Shown: positions 33,053-40,938, counted from the first letter of the stretch. The stretch: 40,938 nucleotides of DNA from Elusimicrobiota bacterium (GCA_012517285.1 JAAYVG010000025.1:1-40938), one strand, 5' to 3'. Notes: generated by a model not told the origin, from the sequence alone. Program-made: numbers and translations.

Positions 33053-34360
33053 ATGAAAAATGAAATAAAGGTTGGAATATTTGTTCTCATTGGTATTGTC
33101 GTTTTAGGTTTTTCACTTTTTATGTTGGGTGATTTTTCATTCCAAAAAAGGTATTCTGTTAGTGTAGTTTTTGATGAGGTCGGTGGGCTTGCAAATAAAT
33201 CAAATGTAAAGCTCAATGGGGTTGATGTGGGAAAGATAAAGGATATAAGGTTTGATGGTGATAAGGTGATAGCTGAGGTTCTTATAAACAGCGATGCAAA
33301 GATAGCTCGTAATTCAAAATTTTATATAGCTGCTACAAGCATAATAGGTTCAAAATTTTTACAGATAGATCAGGGAAATCTGAACAAGGGTATAATAAAA
33401 CCAGGTGATACAATCTATGCAATCAATAAAAAACCACTTGAGGAGATGATAACTGATGTCGCAGAAAATGTCAACAAACTTGTTAAAAATATAGATTCGA
33501 ATGGTGAGCTTGCAAGAAACTTAAATGATGTTGTTTTAAATCTTAGGGATCTCACTGCAAACCTCAATCAGATGATATCTTCAAACTCACCAAAGGTTGA
33601 TGACATAACATCAAAGGTAGATCTTACAATGGATAATATAAAGGATCTTACGACAAGGCTTGATAAAATTATAGCTAAGATAGATTCTGGAGATGGAGCA
33701 ATAGGAGCACTCGTTTCTGATACAAAGACAAAGGATGATGTTAAGGAGTCAATATCAAATGTAAAGGATGCGACAAAATCACTGAAGGATTTTATGACCA
33801 GAACATCAAAGCTAAGAACATACTGGGTTATAAATGTTAAAAATGAACCAGCAGCAAAACAATCATTTAGCGATGCGGGGGTAAGACTTTATGTCAATGA
33901 CAACAGATACTACTATGGTGGACTTTCAAATGTTGTAAATATAAAGAATAAGACAAGGGGGACATCATATGAGCCAAGAAATACTGCTGATGCATATATG
34001 GGATGGACATATCCTTTGTGGGAGTTTTATTTAGGTTATATAAGGGGCTCGGGTGGATTTGGTATGAGGTATACTCCATTTTATACTGATCCATTCTGGG
34101 GAAAACTTTCTTTGACAGCTGAGGCAAATGAGTTTTCAAGGAACAGGATAATAAGAGGAAGAAGGTTTAATTCTCCGAGATATGATTTAGGACTTGATTA
34201 TAAGTTTACAAATATACTATCAGCTGAGTTTAGTGTTACAGATATACTTGAGGTTCAAAGGATCAACCTTTCAGCAAAGGTCGCTTTTGAGGACAAGGAT
34301 CTTGCCACACTTTTTGGTCTTATTGGAGGCAGTGGAGCCGCATCTGCTGCAGTCAAGTAA
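33053..34360 (+). CDS. MlaD/MCE protein with beta-rich C-terminal domain
   Basis: A 435-residue MCE protein. A membrane anchor (residues 7-27) is followed by the MCE domain (about 36-115: VSVVFDEVGGLANKSNVKLNGVDVG, SKFLQIDQG). Helical, coiled-coil-like sequence with repeated DLT/NL patterns occupies about 125-260. The last 170 residues are rich in aromatic and alternating residues (RYYYGGLSNVV, GYIRGSGGFGMRYTPFY, YDLGLDYKF), like beta-barrel strands. It is the substrate-binding part of the Mla system. It starts after a MITE fragment and directly abuts radA. Confidence 0.86.
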   Translation: MKNEIKVGIFVLIGIVVLGFSLFMLGDFSFQKRYSVSVVFDEVGGLANKSNVKLNGVDVGKIKDIRFDGDKVIAEVLINSDAKIARNSKFYIAATSIIGSKFLQIDQGNLNKGIIKPGDTIYAINKKPLEEMITDVAENVNKLVKNIDSNGELARNLNDVVLNLRDLTANLNQMISSNSPKVDDITSKVDLTMDNIKDLTTRLDKIIAKIDSGDGAIGALVSDTKTKDDVKESISNVKDATKSLKDFMTRTSKLRTYWVINVKNEPAAKQSFSDAGVRLYVNDNRYYYGGLSNVVNIKNKTRGTSYEPRNTADAYMGWTYPLWEFYLGYIRGSGGFGMRYTPFYTDPFWGKLSLTAEANEFSRNRIIRGRRFNSPRYDLGLDYKFTNILSAEFSVTDILEVQRINLSAKVAFEDKDLATLFGLIGGSGAASAAVK

Positions 34361-35722
34361 ATGAAGCTGAAAAAAATATACATATGTTCAAAGTGTAATG
34401 CAAGATATCCAAAATGGCAGGGGATGTGTGATAACTGCAATAGCTGGAATACACTTGTTGAGGATGTCGTTGAAGAAACTACAAAATCACCCAAGAAAAA
34501 ATCCATACTTGATTTTTCAACCAATACATATAAGCTTAATGATATATCATCGCTTGATCTTTCTAAAACACCAACGGGCATAGATGAGTTTGATAGGGTC
34601 ATAGGTGGTGGTGTTGTCCAAGGACAGATAATACTTATAGGTGGCATACCTGGGATAGGCAAGAGCACGCTTGTTATTGAGATAGCTGATAAATTGGCTA
34701 AAAAAGATCTTGATGTCTTTTATGTCTCTGGTGAAGAATCACCGCAGCAGTTGGCTCAAAGAGCAAAAAGGCTTGGAATAGTAAATGATAGAATAACTGT
34801 TGCATCGCAGACTGATATAAGCAAGATAATAGAAGAGATATCAAATATAAATCCACAGATACTTATCATTGACTCTATACAGACACTCTATCATCCAGAG
34901 TTTCCCTCATCAAGCGGGAGCCCTATACAGATAAGGGAGTGTGCTTCAGAGCTTATAAAAATAGCAAAGACAAAAAATATAACAGTTTTTGTCTTAGGAC
35001 ATGTTACAAAAGAGGGGGAGCTTGCAGGTCCAAAACTTTTAGAGCATATGGTTGATACTGTGCTCTATTTTGAAAATGATAGGAGTGGAGTATATAGGAT
35101 ATTGAGAACGTTTAAAAACAGATTTGGAGCTGTTGATGAAGTAGGAATATTTGAGATGACTGAGAAGGGAATATTTTCCTCAAACTCATACTCCGAGAGT
35201 ATAATGGATGATGAGGCTTTAAGTGGTAAGATTTATTCGGCTACATACGAGGGGACAAGGCCAATAATAGTTAGGATAGAATCACTTCTTACAAGAAGTT
35301 TTTATCCTTATCCCAAAAGAGTTTTTTCAGCCATAGATGCTAACTATGCTCAAATACTTCTTGCATCCATTGAGAAAAACACCCCCCTTAAGTTTGATAG
35401 CTATGATGTTTATATAAACATAAGAAGTGGTTTTAAGACAAAGGATAGGGGGATAGATTTGGGTATATGTGCAAGCATAATAAGTTCTGTTAAGGATCTG
35501 CCAATAGATAATCATACAGCATTTCTTGGAGAGGTTGGTATGTTAGGTCAGATATATCCATCAATATTTATGTCGAAAAGAGTGGTTGAGCTTGAAAGGA
35601 TGGGCTTTAAGAAAATATATATACCTATGAGTTACAGGGAAGTCATAAACTCAAAATCAACTATAATAAAAGTGAGTGATATAAAAAATCTTTATCATCT
35701 CATAACAGAAAACAGCTCTTGA
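34361..35722 (+). CDS. radA: DNA repair protein RadA
   Basis: A 453-residue RecA-like branch-migration helicase. Zinc finger Cys9, 12, 23, 26 (CSKCNARYPKWQGMCDNC), Walker A GIPGIGKST at 94-102, the RadA-specific KNRFG (about residue 250), and a Lon-like C-terminal domain with SGFKTKDRGIDLG and AFLGEVGMLGQIYP. The start codon follows the mlaD stop with no gap. radA followed by a PIN/TRAM gene, ispD, ispF and cysS is also the order in many Firmicutes, though disA is missing here. Confidence 0.95.
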   Translation: MKLKKIYICSKCNARYPKWQGMCDNCNSWNTLVEDVVEETTKSPKKKSILDFSTNTYKLNDISSLDLSKTPTGIDEFDRVIGGGVVQGQIILIGGIPGIGKSTLVIEIADKLAKKDLDVFYVSGEESPQQLAQRAKRLGIVNDRITVASQTDISKIIEEISNINPQILIIDSIQTLYHPEFPSSSGSPIQIRECASELIKIAKTKNITVFVLGHVTKEGELAGPKLLEHMVDTVLYFENDRSGVYRILRTFKNRFGAVDEVGIFEMTEKGIFSSNSYSESIMDDEALSGKIYSATYEGTRPIIVRIESLLTRSFYPYPKRVFSAIDANYAQILLASIEKNTPLKFDSYDVYINIRSGFKTKDRGIDLGICASIISSVKDLPIDNHTAFLGEVGMLGQIYPSIFMSKRVVELERMGFKKIYIPMSYREVINSKSTIIKVSDIKNLYHLITENSS

Positions 35723-35817
35723 TAAAAAATTTAAAAGGGAAAAGGGATATTATATATTTATTAATTTAGTAAAATATTTATTAGATTATTAAAAATTGGT
35801 TTGTTAGAGAGGCGTTT

Positions 35818-36594
35818 ATGAAAATTTTATTTGCAGTTTTTGTTGCAGCCATTGTAGTGATTGAATATTATATAGCTGTTTCATATGGTGCCATGGCATT
35901 TGTTTTTTCACTGCTTTGTGTGCTTATATCACTTTTGATACCTCAGCTTGCAAGTGCTCTCGGATTTAATTACAACTTATTTAAGAAAACAAAAAAGGAT
36001 ATTAAGATACTTGATGAAGAAACCGTGATAGACGGAAGAATACTTGATATAATAAACTCAAGGTTTGTCAGCGGTGAGATAGTAGTTCCTAAATTTATAG
36101 TAGAAAGGCTTCAGAGGCTTTCCAGCTCGGAGAATCAAATAGATAGAGCAAGGGGAAGACGTGGGCTTGATGTGATAGCGAGGCTTGGAGAGAATGATAG
36201 ATTGACTTTTAGGGTGGTTGAAAAGGATTATCATGAGAGTGATATAATCAAAAAGATTATAGCTCTTGCAAAGGATTTAGGAGCCAGCATTGTAACAACT
36301 AATTTTCAGATGAATAAGAATGCTGCTATTCATAATATAAGTGTTTTAAACATAAATGACCTTGCATTGTCACTGAAACCTGTGGTCCTTCCCGGCGAGG
36401 AGATGAGCATATTCATAATGAAGGATGGGAAAGAAAAAAATCAAGGGATAGGGTATCTTGATGATGGGACTATGGTTGTTGTAGAGGATGGATACCAGCA
36501 CATAGGAAGAAAGATGGATATAAGGGTACAATCCATACTTCAAACACCAACAGGAAGAATAATATTTGCAAAGATAAAGTTTAATGAAAAGTAA
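35818..36594 (+). CDS. PIN/TRAM-domain protein (YacL-like, short membrane part)
   Basis: A 258-residue protein with one or two N-terminal membrane spans (residues 3-45), a PIN nuclease-like domain (about 58-180) and a C-terminal TRAM domain (about 195-255). Acidic residues in VIDGRILDI and the GRRGLDVI segment fit the PIN site. The last conserved acidic position, Asp in TTDxNLNK, is Asn here (TTNFQMNK). The membrane part is shorter than the four-span YacL of Bacillus. GAGGCG precedes the ATG. It overlaps ispD by 11 nt. Confidence 0.84.
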   Translation: MKILFAVFVAAIVVIEYYIAVSYGAMAFVFSLLCVLISLLIPQLASALGFNYNLFKKTKKDIKILDEETVIDGRILDIINSRFVSGEIVVPKFIVERLQRLSSSENQIDRARGRRGLDVIARLGENDRLTFRVVEKDYHESDIIKKIIALAKDLGASIVTTNFQMNKNAAIHNISVLNINDLALSLKPVVLPGEEMSIFIMKDGKEKNQGIGYLDDGTMVVVEDGYQHIGRKMDIRVQSILQTPTGRIIFAKIKFNEK

Positions 36595-37264
36595 TCTTGA
36601 TATAAGTGTAATAATACTTGCTGCAGGGCTATCAAGAAGAGCAGGTCAGGATAAACAGTTTTTCAGAATAGGCAGAAGATATCTCGTTGATATAACTTTA
36701 AAAAAATTTCTTGATATACCCTTTGTTTCAAGGATTGTTCTTGTTCTCTCAAAAGAAAACATAAAAAAATATTCAGGAATATTTAAAAACAAAAAAATAA
36801 TGATTGTTGAAGGTGGAAAAACAAGGATGGAGTCATTGTTGAATGGTTCAAAGCATATCAGAGATGGTTCTGATCTGATTATGATCCATGACGGTGCAAG
36901 GCCATTTGTATCATCAACTCTCATAAGAAGGATTGCATTAGCAACAATTAAATATGAAGTAGTAATACCAGTGATGCCTTTAAAGGATACTGTTAAGGAG
37001 CTGTCTCGAGATGGAAGGGTATTGAAAACTGTGAACAGGGCATCTCATTTTGTGGTTCAGACTCCACAGTCATATTCAAGAAAATTCTTTGATATGCTTG
37101 TAGAAAATTTGGATGATATAGATGCAACTGATGATTCTCAGATAATAGAAAATTTAGGATTTGATGTTCATACTGTAGATGGAGAGGATAGTAATATAAA
37201 GATTACAACCCCTCTTGATCTCAAAATTGCAAAGGTGATCTATGAAGAAACAGAAAGAAAATAA
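36584..37264 (+). CDS. ispD: 2-C-methyl-D-erythritol 4-phosphate cytidylyltransferase
   Basis: A 226-residue MEP-pathway enzyme that joins CTP and methylerythritol phosphate. N-terminal ILAAGLSRRAGQDKQF is the CTP-binding loop; MIHDGARPFVS and the C-terminal GEDSNIKITTPLDL are typical. It overlaps the PIN/TRAM gene (11 nt) and ispF (23 nt). Length is normal. Confidence 0.94.
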   Translation: MKSNLDISVIILAAGLSRRAGQDKQFFRIGRRYLVDITLKKFLDIPFVSRIVLVLSKENIKKYSGIFKNKKIMIVEGGKTRMESLLNGSKHIRDGSDLIMIHDGARPFVSSTLIRRIALATIKYEVVIPVMPLKDTVKELSRDGRVLKTVNRASHFVVQTPQSYSRKFFDMLVENLDDIDATDDSQIIENLGFDVHTVDGEDSNIKITTPLDLKIAKVIYEETERK

Positions 37265-37751
37265 AAACTATGATATAAGATTTGGGTTTGGGTTTGATGT
37301 TCACAGGCTTGTTGAGGGAAGAAAGCTTATAATAGCAGGGATGGAAATAAAATATAAGAAGGGAATGCTCGGACACTCAGATGGAGATGTCGTTATACAT
37401 AGCATCTGTGATAGCCTCCTTGGGGCAATCGGTGAGGGAGAGATTGGAATGTATTTCCCACCAACGGATCTTACTATTATGGGCATATCAAGCGTGGTGA
37501 TAGCTGAAAAGATAATGGATATGATAAAAAAGAAAAAAGCGGTGATAAACCAGATAGATGTAGCAGTGGTTGCTGAGGAGCCAAAGCTAAAACCATACTA
37601 TGATGACATGGAAAAATCGCTTTCAAAAATATTTAAGTTAGATATCAGTCAGGTGAATGTTAAGGCAAAGACCATGGAAGGGCTTGGAAGCATTGGCAGA
37701 GGAGAAGGTATAATATGCTATTCCGTAAGCAGCGTAAAATTATTAAGATAA
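37242..37751 (+). CDS. ispF: 2-C-methyl-D-erythritol 2,4-cyclodiphosphate synthase
   Basis: A 169-residue trimeric zinc enzyme two steps after IspD in the MEP pathway. Zinc ligands Asp19 and His21 (GFDVHRL) and His53 (HSDGDVVIHSICD), then GEGEIGMYFPPTD and AKTMEGLGSIGRGEG. The N-terminal ten residues (MKKQKENKNY) are an extra basic leader created by the overlap with ispD. Its 3' end overlaps the lipoprotein gene by 37 nt in another frame. Confidence 0.95.
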   Translation: MKKQKENKNYDIRFGFGFDVHRLVEGRKLIIAGMEIKYKKGMLGHSDGDVVIHSICDSLLGAIGEGEIGMYFPPTDLTIMGISSVVIAEKIMDMIKKKKAVINQIDVAVVAEEPKLKPYYDDMEKSLSKIFKLDISQVNVKAKTMEGLGSIGRGEGIICYSVSSVKLLR

Positions 37752-38128
37752 TATCTTTTTTTTGGATCTTATCATCATGCAAAACAGTAGAAAAGAAGAA
37801 TATTATTGTCAACGAGCATGTCATTAAACAAGAGATTTTGCCAGAAAAACAAAGTCGTCAGTATAAGCTTAAAAAATATCAGGACTATGACTTTGAAGAA
37901 AAATTTAAAAATATGGTTGACAGGATATACAATGAGATGCTGACTGAATATGATCTAAATTTTACATATTCAATAGAGCCTGAGGGTGCGGTCTATCCAT
38001 TTTCAGAGGTGTCTGTGAGTTGTATAGCTGATAAGAGAATATCAAATTTAAAGAGAGAAAGGGTGTGTGGTGATTTTTTGAACAGGCTTGATAAGGAATA
38101 CGATAATTTAAAGGGAGAGATAAAATGA
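37715..38128 (+). CDS. Putative lipoprotein of unknown function
   Basis: A 137-residue protein. A basic start (MLFRKQRK) leads into a hydrophobic stretch (IIKIISFFWIL) and a lipobox-like LSSC with Cys at residue 22, so it is probably lipidated. The mature part is charged, with predicted helices and two or three other cysteines (SVSCIAD, RVCGDF). I do not recognise the family. The start lies 37 nt inside ispF and no later start is suitable for the signal peptide. It overlaps cysS by 4 nt. Confidence 0.62.
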   Translation: MLFRKQRKIIKIISFFWILSSCKTVEKKNIIVNEHVIKQEILPEKQSRQYKLKKYQDYDFEEKFKNMVDRIYNEMLTEYDLNFTYSIEPEGAVYPFSEVSVSCIADKRISNLKRERVCGDFLNRLDKEYDNLKGEIK

Positions 38129-39522
38129 GAGTTTATAATACACTTAAAAGGCAGGTGGAGGAGTTTAAACCACTTTCTGATAATACTGTTAAGATATATA
38201 CCTGTGGGCCGACTGTTTATCATTATGTTCACATCGGTAATCTGAGAACATTTATATTTGAAGATTTTCTTGAAAAGGCATTGAATTTTTTAGGATATAG
38301 GGTTATAAGGGTTATGAATATAACTGATGTGGGTCATCTTACAAGTGACAGCGATGAGGGAGATGATAAGATGGAGCTGGGTGCTAACAGAGAGGGTAAA
38401 AATGTCTGGGATATAGCAGAATTTTATATAAATGCTTTTAAAAAGGATATGGATGAACTTAACTGTAAAATACCTGATCTTTTGCCGCGAGCAACTGATC
38501 ATATAAAAGAGATGATAGAGCTTATCAGAGTTCTTGAGGAAAAAGGATATACATACAGGACATCCGATGGTATATATTATGATACATCAAAGTTTGCTGA
38601 TTATCATAAGCTTATGGGCAAGGCAAACATGGATGGAATAAAAGAAGGTGCAAGAATAGAATTCAATAAAGAAAAGAAAAATCCAACTGATTTTGCTCTC
38701 TGGAAATTTTCTCCAACTGATGTTAAGAGGCAGATGGAGTGGGACTCACCATGGGGAAAGGGATTTCCTGGGTGGCATATAGAGTGTTCCGCTATGAGTA
38801 TGAAGTATTTAGGTGAGACGCTTGATATACACTGTGGTGGTATAGATCATATACAGGTACATCATACGAATGAAATAGCCCAGTCTGAGGCTGCAACGGG
38901 TAAAAACTTTGCAAACTACTGGATGCATGCTGAGTTTCTTGTCCTTCAAAACAATGAAAAGATGTCAAAATCAGCAGATAATTTTTTAACATTGAGTGTG
39001 ATAAAGGATAAGGGATTCTTGCCTGTGGAATACAGATACTTTTGTGCACTAGCCCATTACAGGAAGCAGCTTGAATTTTCATTCAGCGGACTTGAGAGTG
39101 CAAAAAATGGATATAGACATCTCAAAAATTCTGTTGAAGAAATAGTTGAAAAAGCAGACCCATCAAAGATTCAAGCTGTAAACACTGAAAATATTTATTA
39201 TAAAAATTTTGTTGCTGCTTTATCTAACGATTTGAACATCCCGAGTGCTCTTAGCATACTCTGGGATGCTATAAGGGATAAAAATTTATCATATGAGGAA
39301 AGGTTATCTCTTGTATCAGAGTTTGATAGGGTTCTATCCTTTGATCTTATAAAAAAAACGGAGGAAAGCATATCTGATGAAATATATGAGCTTGTAAGAA
39401 AACGTGATAATTTCAAAAAAAATAAAGACTACAAAAATGCTGATGAGATAAGGGATATAATAAAACAGAAGGGTTATATTGTCGAGGATACACCAAAGGG
39501 AACAAAGGTGAAGAAAATATGA
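38125..39522 (+). CDS. cysS: Cysteinyl-tRNA synthetase
   Basis: A 465-residue class I synthetase. CGPTVYHYVHIGN carries zinc ligand Cys27 and the HIGH motif as HIGN (36-39). PGWHIECSAMS and HCGGIDHIQVHHTNE give the rest of the zinc site, and KMSKSADN is the KMSKS loop. Length is normal. Overlaps are 4 nt with the lipoprotein gene before and 4 nt with the PAS gene after. Confidence 0.97.
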   Translation: MRVYNTLKRQVEEFKPLSDNTVKIYTCGPTVYHYVHIGNLRTFIFEDFLEKALNFLGYRVIRVMNITDVGHLTSDSDEGDDKMELGANREGKNVWDIAEFYINAFKKDMDELNCKIPDLLPRATDHIKEMIELIRVLEEKGYTYRTSDGIYYDTSKFADYHKLMGKANMDGIKEGARIEFNKEKKNPTDFALWKFSPTDVKRQMEWDSPWGKGFPGWHIECSAMSMKYLGETLDIHCGGIDHIQVHHTNEIAQSEAATGKNFANYWMHAEFLVLQNNEKMSKSADNFLTLSVIKDKGFLPVEYRYFCALAHYRKQLEFSFSGLESAKNGYRHLKNSVEEIVEKADPSKIQAVNTENIYYKNFVAALSNDLNIPSALSILWDAIRDKNLSYEERLSLVSEFDRVLSFDLIKKTEESISDEIYELVRKRDNFKKNKDYKNADEIRDIIKQKGYIVEDTPKGTKVKKI

Positions 39523-39839
39523 AATGGATAAAAAAAGCTCCAGTTGCTATAACTGTGACAGATAGAAATGGAGTAGTGATAGATATGAATGAAAAGTCTG
39601 TTGAGTCTTTTGGTAAGGATGTGATTGGAAAAAGTTTATATCCTTGTCACAGTGAAAAATCAAGATTAAAAATAGATGAGCTCTTTAAGAATAGGTCTAT
39701 TAATGCCTATACTATAGAAAAAAATAGTGCAAAAAAGCTTATTTATCAGTTTCCGTGGTATGATGGTGATGAGTTTGGTGGATATGTTGAGCTTTCGATA
39801 GTTCTTCCTGATGATATTCCTCACTTCATAAGAAAATGA
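39519..39839 (+). CDS. Single PAS-domain protein with Cys-His motif
   Basis: A 106-residue protein that is one PAS domain: VAITVTDRNGVVIDMNEKSVESFG as the first strands, then IGKSLYPCHSEKSRLKIDELF with Cys43-His44, and FGGYVELSIVLP as the last strand. The CHxxKS pattern recalls the PAS domain at the end of DUF438 proteins. A bound heme or other ligand at Cys43/His44 is possible but not shown. It has no output domain. It overlaps cysS and nif3 by 4 nt each, so translation of all three is coupled. Confidence 0.75.
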   Translation: MKWIKKAPVAITVTDRNGVVIDMNEKSVESFGKDVIGKSLYPCHSEKSRLKIDELFKNRSINAYTIEKNSAKKLIYQFPWYDGDEFGGYVELSIVLPDDIPHFIRK

Positions 39840-40588
39840 AAAGAGATGAAATAATAAATTTTTTAGATAATTATCTTTCATCGTCAGAGATAAATGATTT
39901 TTCTTTAAATGGGGTTCAGATTGAGGGTGGTGATGAGGTAAAAAAAGTTGCCTTTGCTGTTTCGTATTCAAGGTATGTTGTTGATGTGGCAGTAAAAGAA
40001 AATGCTGATATGATAGTGGTTCATCACGGCATATTCTGGAAGGAGATAAAACCAATTTCAGGCAACATCAAGAAAAGAATAGAACCTCTTATAAATAATA
40101 ACATAACACTTCTGGCATATCACCTTCCTTTGGATATACATGCTGATATAGGAAATAATATATCAATTTTAAAACTTTTTAGTATAAAAGATACAAAACC
40201 ATTTGCAAACTATATGAATGTAAAGGCTGGGCTTTTAGGCTCTTTAAGAAATAGTATAAGCTTAAACACCGCTGTAAAAATAATCAGGGATAATATCAAC
40301 AGCAATATAACGTTGCTTGATTATGGGAATAAGAGAATAGAAAAAATAGCAGTTGTGACAGGTGGCGGTGCAAATTTTTTTGAGGAAGCAGTTTTAAACG
40401 GTGCTGATCTGTTTATAACTGGTGAAAGCGATGAGAGAGTTTTTGAGTTAGCAAGAGAGTATAAATCAAACTTTTTATCAGCAGGACACTATATGACTGA
40501 GGTATCAGGTGTTAAAAATCTTTCATCTCTTTTAAAGAAAAAGTTTAAAATAAAGACCTTCTTTATAGATACATCAAACCCTTTATAG
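39836..40588 (+). CDS. Nif3-like dinuclear metal-centre protein
   Basis: A 250-residue protein of the NIF3/YbgI family, which forms hexameric rings with a two-metal site. Metal ligands are seen in VVHHGIFWKE (His63-His64), AYHLPLDIHADIGNN and the C-terminal SAGHYMTEVSG. Proposed roles include GTP cyclohydrolase-like activity, but function is not settled. It is the last gene of the alr-to-nif3 run and overlaps the PAS gene by 4 nt. Confidence 0.9.
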   Translation: MKRDEIINFLDNYLSSSEINDFSLNGVQIEGGDEVKKVAFAVSYSRYVVDVAVKENADMIVVHHGIFWKEIKPISGNIKKRIEPLINNNITLLAYHLPLDIHADIGNNISILKLFSIKDTKPFANYMNVKAGLLGSLRNSISLNTAVKIIRDNINSNITLLDYGNKRIEKIAVVTGGGANFFEEAVLNGADLFITGESDERVFELAREYKSNFLSAGHYMTEVSGVKNLSSLLKKKFKIKTFFIDTSNPL

Positions 40589-40598
40589 CATTAAAAAA

Positions 40599-40628
40599 TT
40601 GATTTACTTTTCTTAAATATTGTAAAAT
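40599..40628 (+). promoter_or_regulatory. Promoter of tuf
   Basis: TTGATT (40599-40604), 18 bp, then TAAAAT (40623-40628) preceded by TTG. It stands just after the nif3 stop and about 115 nt before the EF-Tu start, leaving a leader of roughly 105 nt. Confidence 0.55.
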
Positions 40629-40647
40629 AGATAGACGGCGGTAAAAA

Positions 40648-40725
40648 ATGAAGATAGCCGATGTAATAGGTTATATAAGAGAAGCGAGCAGTAGAAGAGA
40701 TATAGTAAAAAAAGGTTTAGAATAG
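40648..40725 (+). CDS. Possible 25-residue leader peptide before tuf
   Basis: An ATG-to-TAG frame of 25 codons (MKIADVIGYIREASSRRDIV, then KKGLE) lies between the promoter and tuf, preceded by the weak GGCGGT. It shares codon style with the following gene. It could be a leader peptide or simply untranslated leader; I recognise no family. Confidence 0.25.
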   Translation: MKIADVIGYIREASSRRDIVKKGLE

Positions 40726-40740
40726 GAACAGGAGGAAGAT

Positions 40741-40938
40741 ATGGCGAAGGCAAAATTTGAGAGGACTAAATCACACGTGAACGTAGGCACGATAGGTCAC
40801 GTGGACCATGGTAAGACAACACTTACAGCAGCGATAACTAAGGTATTAGCGAAGAAAGGGCGAGCGAAGGAGATGCAGTATGCAGACATAGCGAAGGGAG
40901 GAGTAGTAAGGGATGCATCAAAGATATTAACAGTAGCA
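40741..40938 (+). CDS. tuf: Elongation factor Tu, N-terminal part
   Basis: The first 66 residues of EF-Tu, cut by the window edge. [19 protein letters not shown] leads to the P-loop GHVDHGKT. After KVLAKKG the switch I region reads [20 protein letters not shown] instead of the common IDxAPEExxRGITI. The GTPase fold up to the P-loop is normal. AGGAGG lies 5 nt before the ATG. The switch I form is unusual, but I recall a similar one from planctomycete EF-Tu. Confidence 0.92.
   Translation, partial: MAKAKFERTKSHVNVGTIGHVDHGKTTLTAAITKVLAKKGRAKEMQYADIAKGGVVRDASKILTVA

Overview
The window is about 41 kb of AT-rich (roughly one-third GC) chromosome from a Gram-negative-type bacterium. An Mla (MCE) lipid-transport set, an AsmA-like protein and a probable lipoprotein point to an outer membrane. 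No rRNA, plasmid, phage or CRISPR signal is present. I cannot assign the phylum. The first 66 residues of EF-Tu at the right edge carry an unusual switch I segment that, from memory, resembles planctomycete EF-Tu. The density of intergenic repeats suggests a lineage remote from well-studied models.

Layout: (1) 1-2066, minus strand: a radical SAM protein (AmrS type) and a lipid kinase, bounded on the left by a miniature inverted-repeat element (MITE). (2) 2296-4996, plus: the ribosomal/tRNA cluster rpsP-khpA-trmD-rplS-rnhB-yraN, without rimM, with a terminator-like hairpin inside the start of rnhB. (3) 5228-8006, plus: nucleoside salvage (purine nucleoside phosphorylase, pyrimidine nucleoside phosphorylase, uracil phosphoribosyltransferase). 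(4) 8007-15228, minus: an FNR-like regulator with its own promoter, then, read from the right, an Lrp/AsnC ligand-binding protein, response regulator, M50-like protease, AsmA-like protein, pyrE, SAM hydrolase-like protein and an RlmI-like methyltransferase. (5) 15384-19683, plus: gap, a cyclic 2,3-diphosphoglycerate synthetase-like protein, pgk, secG, with no tpiA. (6) 19730-29911, plus: a CNNM-CBS-EIIA fusion, tRNA-Leu(GAG), lysA, purF, purD, a CPA2 antiporter, a small membrane protein, an M18 aminopeptidase and a one-domain asparaginase. (7) 30335-40588, plus: alr-mlaE-mlaF-mlaD-radA-PIN/TRAM-ispD-ispF-lipoprotein-cysS-PAS-nif3, mostly overlapping or abutting. (8) The start of tuf, preceded by a promoter and a 25-codon reading frame.

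The most unusual content lies between the genes. A TIR-bounded MITE family (end GGGTTCACTGAAAAAGTC, flanked by TA) has two full copies that share a 118-bp arm with no visible mismatch but have unrelated other arms. It also has several partial copies, one of which supplies the stop codon of mlaF. Most long spacers between co-directional genes are compound imperfect inverted repeats made of degenerate 7-9-bp words, ending almost exactly at the next gene's ribosome binding site. GC-rich CCTGCCTGC hairpins sit inside several of these spacers.

Promoters follow a recognisable extended -10 pattern (TGnTAAAAT or TGnTATAAT). At several genes without a Shine-Dalgarno sequence the -10 box lies only 6-8 nt before the ATG, which predicts leaderless mRNAs.

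Most proteins are housekeeping: translation, glycolysis, purine/pyrimidine metabolism, isoprenoid (MEP) synthesis, lysine/alanine supply for the wall, and envelope lipid transport. All functions are read from motifs by eye; no database search was possible.
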